Assembly: GCF_003852525.1 (NCBI RefSeq)
Contig: NZ_QAJL01000003.1
Location: 776,321 to 840,320 of the forward strand
Source of the DNA: Pedobacter sp. KBW06
Lineage (GTDB): Bacteria; Bacteroidota; Bacteroidia; Sphingobacteriales; Sphingobacteriaceae
Reading direction: 5' to 3'
DNA length: 64,000 bases
Shown here: piece by piece, positions 62,401-64,000 of the stretch
How positions within the stretch are numbered: position 1 is the stretch's first letter
Layout of the letters: each line of letters opens with the position of its first letter
The notes under the pieces: model-generated
Databases searched by the model: none
The model's input: the letters and a program-made list of their open reading frames with translations, nothing else
Told to the model about the DNA's origin: nothing
Translations under genes and position numbers: made by a program

Positions 62401-64000
62401 CAACAGCACCACGTCCCGTTAAAGGAGCATTTGCGGCATTGGTAATGTACCCCGCACCATGTAATTTCAATGCGGAATTGTAGGTTTCGGTCTGTGTATT
62501 CCAATTCTGAGGAGGCGCATCTGCTGCCGTCCATTCCAGTCCCGTAGGCAATCTCCATCCTGAACCCAGCAGCAACACACAAGGGTCTTTGGCAGGCACC
62601 CAATGGCTGCTTTCGCTAATGGTAGATATCCATGGTGTCCAGGCATTGGATGGCGTACGTGTGGTTCCATCGTGCTGATAGCCCTGAGCCCTGTTAAACT
62701 GCCAGTACCAGCCCGAAGCCGATTCGCTGGCATCATTGGCAGCCGTTGCCTGACGGTCAGCACCAAGATTCTGTGTGATCCAGCAACGCGGAGCTCCTGA
62801 AATATTACTGCTTACCGTCCCATAAGTAATGGTCTTACTCACAGGCGCTCCGTTTAACCCGGCCAAATGGACAACGGTAAATGGGTTACAGATTTTAAAA
62901 CTCGCTACATCCGGACTGTAGGCAGTTCCGCTGCTATTTGTTGCATAAGCACGTACATAATAGGTTGGTCCTTCGGCCAGGCCAGTCAAAGTGATTTTAA
63001 AACTTCCGGTATCCAAACCATTTGTCAGCACATGATCGTCAAGCGTTGGCACCAAATTGGTTGTACTCCAGACCAGGCCTCTGGCCTTCACTGCTGATCC
63101 TCCGTCAGAAACCACCGTAGCCAATCCTTCGGCAGTAGTTTCTTTCATTGCAGCAACCGGAACACTCACATTGCTCAGTGTTGGTTTAGACAATACCACT
63201 GCATCCCGGATACAGCGCAATGGCATTCCGTTTGCTTTATAAGTATTGCCATACGATCCGCTCATCACGGAACTCGTTGAACCTGACATAATAAGGGCAT
63301 TCGCGAAACTATAGCCACTTGCCACATATTGATTATTGCTCCAGTAAGCACCGGATTTCCCACGGGTATCCGTCAATAAGCCATTCGCCTGTCCCAGAAA
63401 TCCTGCATTGTGTAATTTCAGCTCAGACTTATACGCATCAGCATCTTTTAACCAGTTTTGAGGCGCTGCATCGGCTGCAGTCCATTCTATAGTTGTTGGA
63501 ATCCGCCATCCACCACCTAAAAGCAGGTTACATGGATCATTGGCAGGCATCCAGTCTGAATTTTCAGAGATATCTGTTCTCCACGGCGTCCAGGCATTCG
63601 CTGCCGGGATACGCGCATCGGTAAATTCGTAACCTTGTGAGCGGTTAAACTGGAAGTACCAGCCTGCCGCAGCTACAGTGGCATCAGAAACAGCAGCTGC
63701 TTCTTTTTCTGCCCCCAAATTCTGGGTAATCCAGCAGCGGGGAGCACCGGAAACACTGCTGCTAACTGTTTTATAAGTAATTGTTTTATCCACCGGGGCA
63801 CCATTTAATCCGGCTTTATGAATTATCGTAAATGGATTGCAGATTTTAAAACTGCTCACTTCCGGACTGTAAACAGTTCCCACAGTACTGATGGCATAAG
63901 CACGGACATAATAAGTTGGCCCCTCGGTTAAACCGGCAAGCACTCCTGTAAATTCGCCCATTCCTTTACCATTATCCATAACTTTATTCTGTGCTAACGT
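59450..64000 (-). CDS. Giant FISUMP/Ig-repeat protein, C-terminal part (N-terminus outside window)
   Basis: More than 1515 residues, open through the right edge. It alternates two module types: FISUMP domains (Fibrobacter succinogenes major paralogous domain: CWITQNLGA, WYFQFNRSQGY, DPCNLLLGGGWRIPT, AYWSNNQY, LRCIRD) and Ig/FN3-like spacers (LSNVSVPVAAM, TARGLVWST, LTGLAEGPTYYVRAYATNSSGTAYSPDVASFKICNP). Type A and type B modules differ in sequence and run A-B-A-B-A to the C-terminus. Each keeps Cys in CNPF, CWIT, DPC and LRC. The last module ends LRCLKN without a type IX sorting domain or membrane helix. A surface or secreted adhesin-like protein is likely; ligand unknown. Its stop is 3 bp from the convergent ABC gene. 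Confidence 0.82.
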   Translation of the reverse strand, partial: TLAQNKVMDNGKGMGEFTGVLAGLTEGPTYYVRAYAISTVGTVYSPEVSSFKICNPFTIIHKAGLNGAPVDKTITYKTVSSSVSGAPRCWITQNLGAEKEAAAVSDATVAAAGWYFQFNRSQGYEFTDARIPAANAWTPWRTDISENSDWMPANDPCNLLLGGGWRIPTTIEWTAADAAPQNWLKDADAYKSELKLHNAGFLGQANGLLTDTRGKSGAYWSNNQYVASGYSFANALIMSGSTSSVMSGSYGNTYKANGMPLRCIRDAVVLSKPTLSNVSVPVAAMKETTAEGLATVVSDGGSAVKARGLVWSTTNLVPTLDDHVLTNGLDTGSFKITLTGLAEGPTYYVRAYATNSSGTAYSPDVASFKICNPFTVVHLAGLNGAPVSKTITYGTVSSNISGAPRCWITQNLGADRQATAANDASESASGWYWQFNRAQGYQHDGTTRTPSNAWTPWISTISESSHWVPAKDPCVLLLGSGWRLPTGLEWTAADAPPQNWNTQTETYNSALKLHGAGYITNAANAPLTGRGAVGYYWSSTMSTNITVGRGLYNNGSVTLGDIDKATALAVRCIRDEITETLPSVSNVAVPVSGMTAASAAGTATVAPEGTAAVTERGLVWSSTETVPTLAQNKVMDNGKGMGEFTGVLAGLTEGPTYYVRAYAISTVGTVYSPEVSSFKICNPFTIIHKAGLNGAPVDKTITYKTVSSSVSGAPRCWITQNLGAEKEAAAVSDATVAAAGWYFQFNRSQGYEFTDARIPAANAWTPWRTDISENSDWMPANDPCNLLLGGGWRIPTTVEWTAADAAPQNWLKDADAYKSELKLHNAGFLAQGTGLLTDTRGKSGAYWSNNQYVASGYSFANALIMSGSTSSVMSGSYGNTYKANGMPLRCIRDAVVLSKPTLSNVSVPVAAMKESSAEGLATVASNGGSAVTARGLVWSTSNLIPTLSDQVLTNGLDTGSFKITLTGLAEGPTYYVRAYATNSSGTAYSPDVASFKICNPFTVIHTAGLNGAPVDKTITYKTVSSNISGAPRCWITQNLGADRQATAANDAGEAASGWYWQFNRAQGYQHDGTTRTPSNAWTPWTSTISESSHWVPAKDPCVLLLGSGWRLPTGLEWTAADAPPQNWNTQTETYNSALKLHGAGYITNAANSPLTGRGAVGYYWSSTMSTNITVGRGLYNNGSVTLGDIDKATALAVRCIRDEITETLPSVSNVAVPVSGMTATSAAGTVTVALEGTAAVTERGLVWSSTETVPTLAHNKIVDQGKGAGVFTGVLPGLTEGPTYYVRAYAISAAGAVYSPEVSSFKICNPFTVIHKAGLNGAPVDKTITYKTVSSSITGVPRCWITQNLGAGEQAISATDINPAAVGWYFQFNRSQGYEFRTARIPATAWRTDISENADWTIANDPCSLLLGGGWRIPTTTEWITADAAPQYWLKDTDAYKSELKLHNAGFLGQASGVLTDAPGKSGAYWTSNQYVASGYSFANAFIMGGTTSSVLSGSYGNTYKANGMTLRCLKN
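60071..63832 (-). repeat. Two nearly identical 1881-bp tandem units within the FISUMP gene
   Basis: Matching landmarks recur exactly 1881 bp (627 codons) apart: 60071/61952/63833, 61001/62882, 61321/63202 and the string at 60401/62282. Each unit has one A (951 bp) and one B (930 bp) module. Long stretches are identical at DNA level, including silent positions, which points to recent duplication or gene conversion. Confidence 0.85.

Noticed and set aside
60225..63242. Several plus- and minus-strand frames of 60-140 codons within the FISUMP gene
   Set aside because: They recur at the repeat period in other frames of the same repeated coding sequence and are shadows.

Overview
The window reads as chromosomal DNA of a Bacteroidota soil or plant-associated bacterium of the Sphingobacteriaceae, most likely Pedobacter or a close relative. 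The basis is two SusC/SusD pairs, an ECF sigma/FecR pair, promoters of the TAnnTTTG type, start sites without strong Shine-Dalgarno sequences, alginate lyases of families PL6, PL7 and PL17, and protein families typical of that group (HYC_CC_PP, DUF4843, PKD-like lipoprotein, DUF3347, FISUMP repeats). The genus is an inference; no rRNA or tRNA gene was recognised.

Layout. 1-4566: the end of an MprF-like lipid aminoacylase/flippase, a VOC protein divergent from an HxlR-Crp/Fnr pair, and an NAD-dependent epimerase/reductase. 4604-17776 (all minus): a copper/silver resistance island with P-type ATPase CopA, chaperone CopZ, an HMA-AraC fusion regulator, two small secreted Cys/His-rich proteins, a periplasmic HMA protein, and a Cus-type efflux pump. 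The RND permease of this pump is split into two overlapping genes (ATGA). The pump also has a TolC-like channel, two different adaptors and a DUF3347 lipoprotein. 17896-18031: a non-coding 136-bp element with perfect 27-bp inverted ends. 18533-34216 (all plus): a complete alginate utilisation locus. It has a FadR/GntR regulator with two operators over its own promoter, oligoalginate lyase PL17, KdgF, an alpha/beta hydrolase, a hexuronate MFS transporter, a DEH-reductase-like SDR, SusC/SusD, a putative surface glycan-binding lipoprotein, and PL6 and PL7 lyases. KDG kinase and aldolase are not in the window.

34218-45684 (all minus): a second SusC/SusD locus under an ECF sigma factor and FecR anti-sigma factor, with DUF4843 and PKD-like lipoproteins, followed by a thioredoxin-fold protein and a two-lobed aspartic protease; a peptide or protein substrate is plausible but unproven. 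45906-48331: a beta-barrel protein and a LytS/LytTR two-component pair. 48380-49204: an AT-rich islet with a broken reading frame and a small membrane protein. 49370-53272: DUF6268 barrel, PAS/HisKA protein without an ATPase domain, GNAT, HxlR and a quinone-oxidoreductase-like enzyme.

53279-55455 is the most unusual part. Two short transcription units are each preceded by three exact copies of the palindrome GACAATTGTC at exactly 22-bp spacing, followed 25-26 bp later by a TAACTTRG core element. They encode a MauE/DoxX-like membrane protein and two related small cysteine-containing proteins without signal peptides, and lie next to a Crp/Fnr-type regulator. 55461-59446: TetR and XRE regulators, a rhomboid protease and a peptidase-less ABC exporter. 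59450-64000: the C-terminal part of a very large protein built from alternating FISUMP and Ig/FN3-like modules, with a nearly identical 1881-bp tandem repeat.
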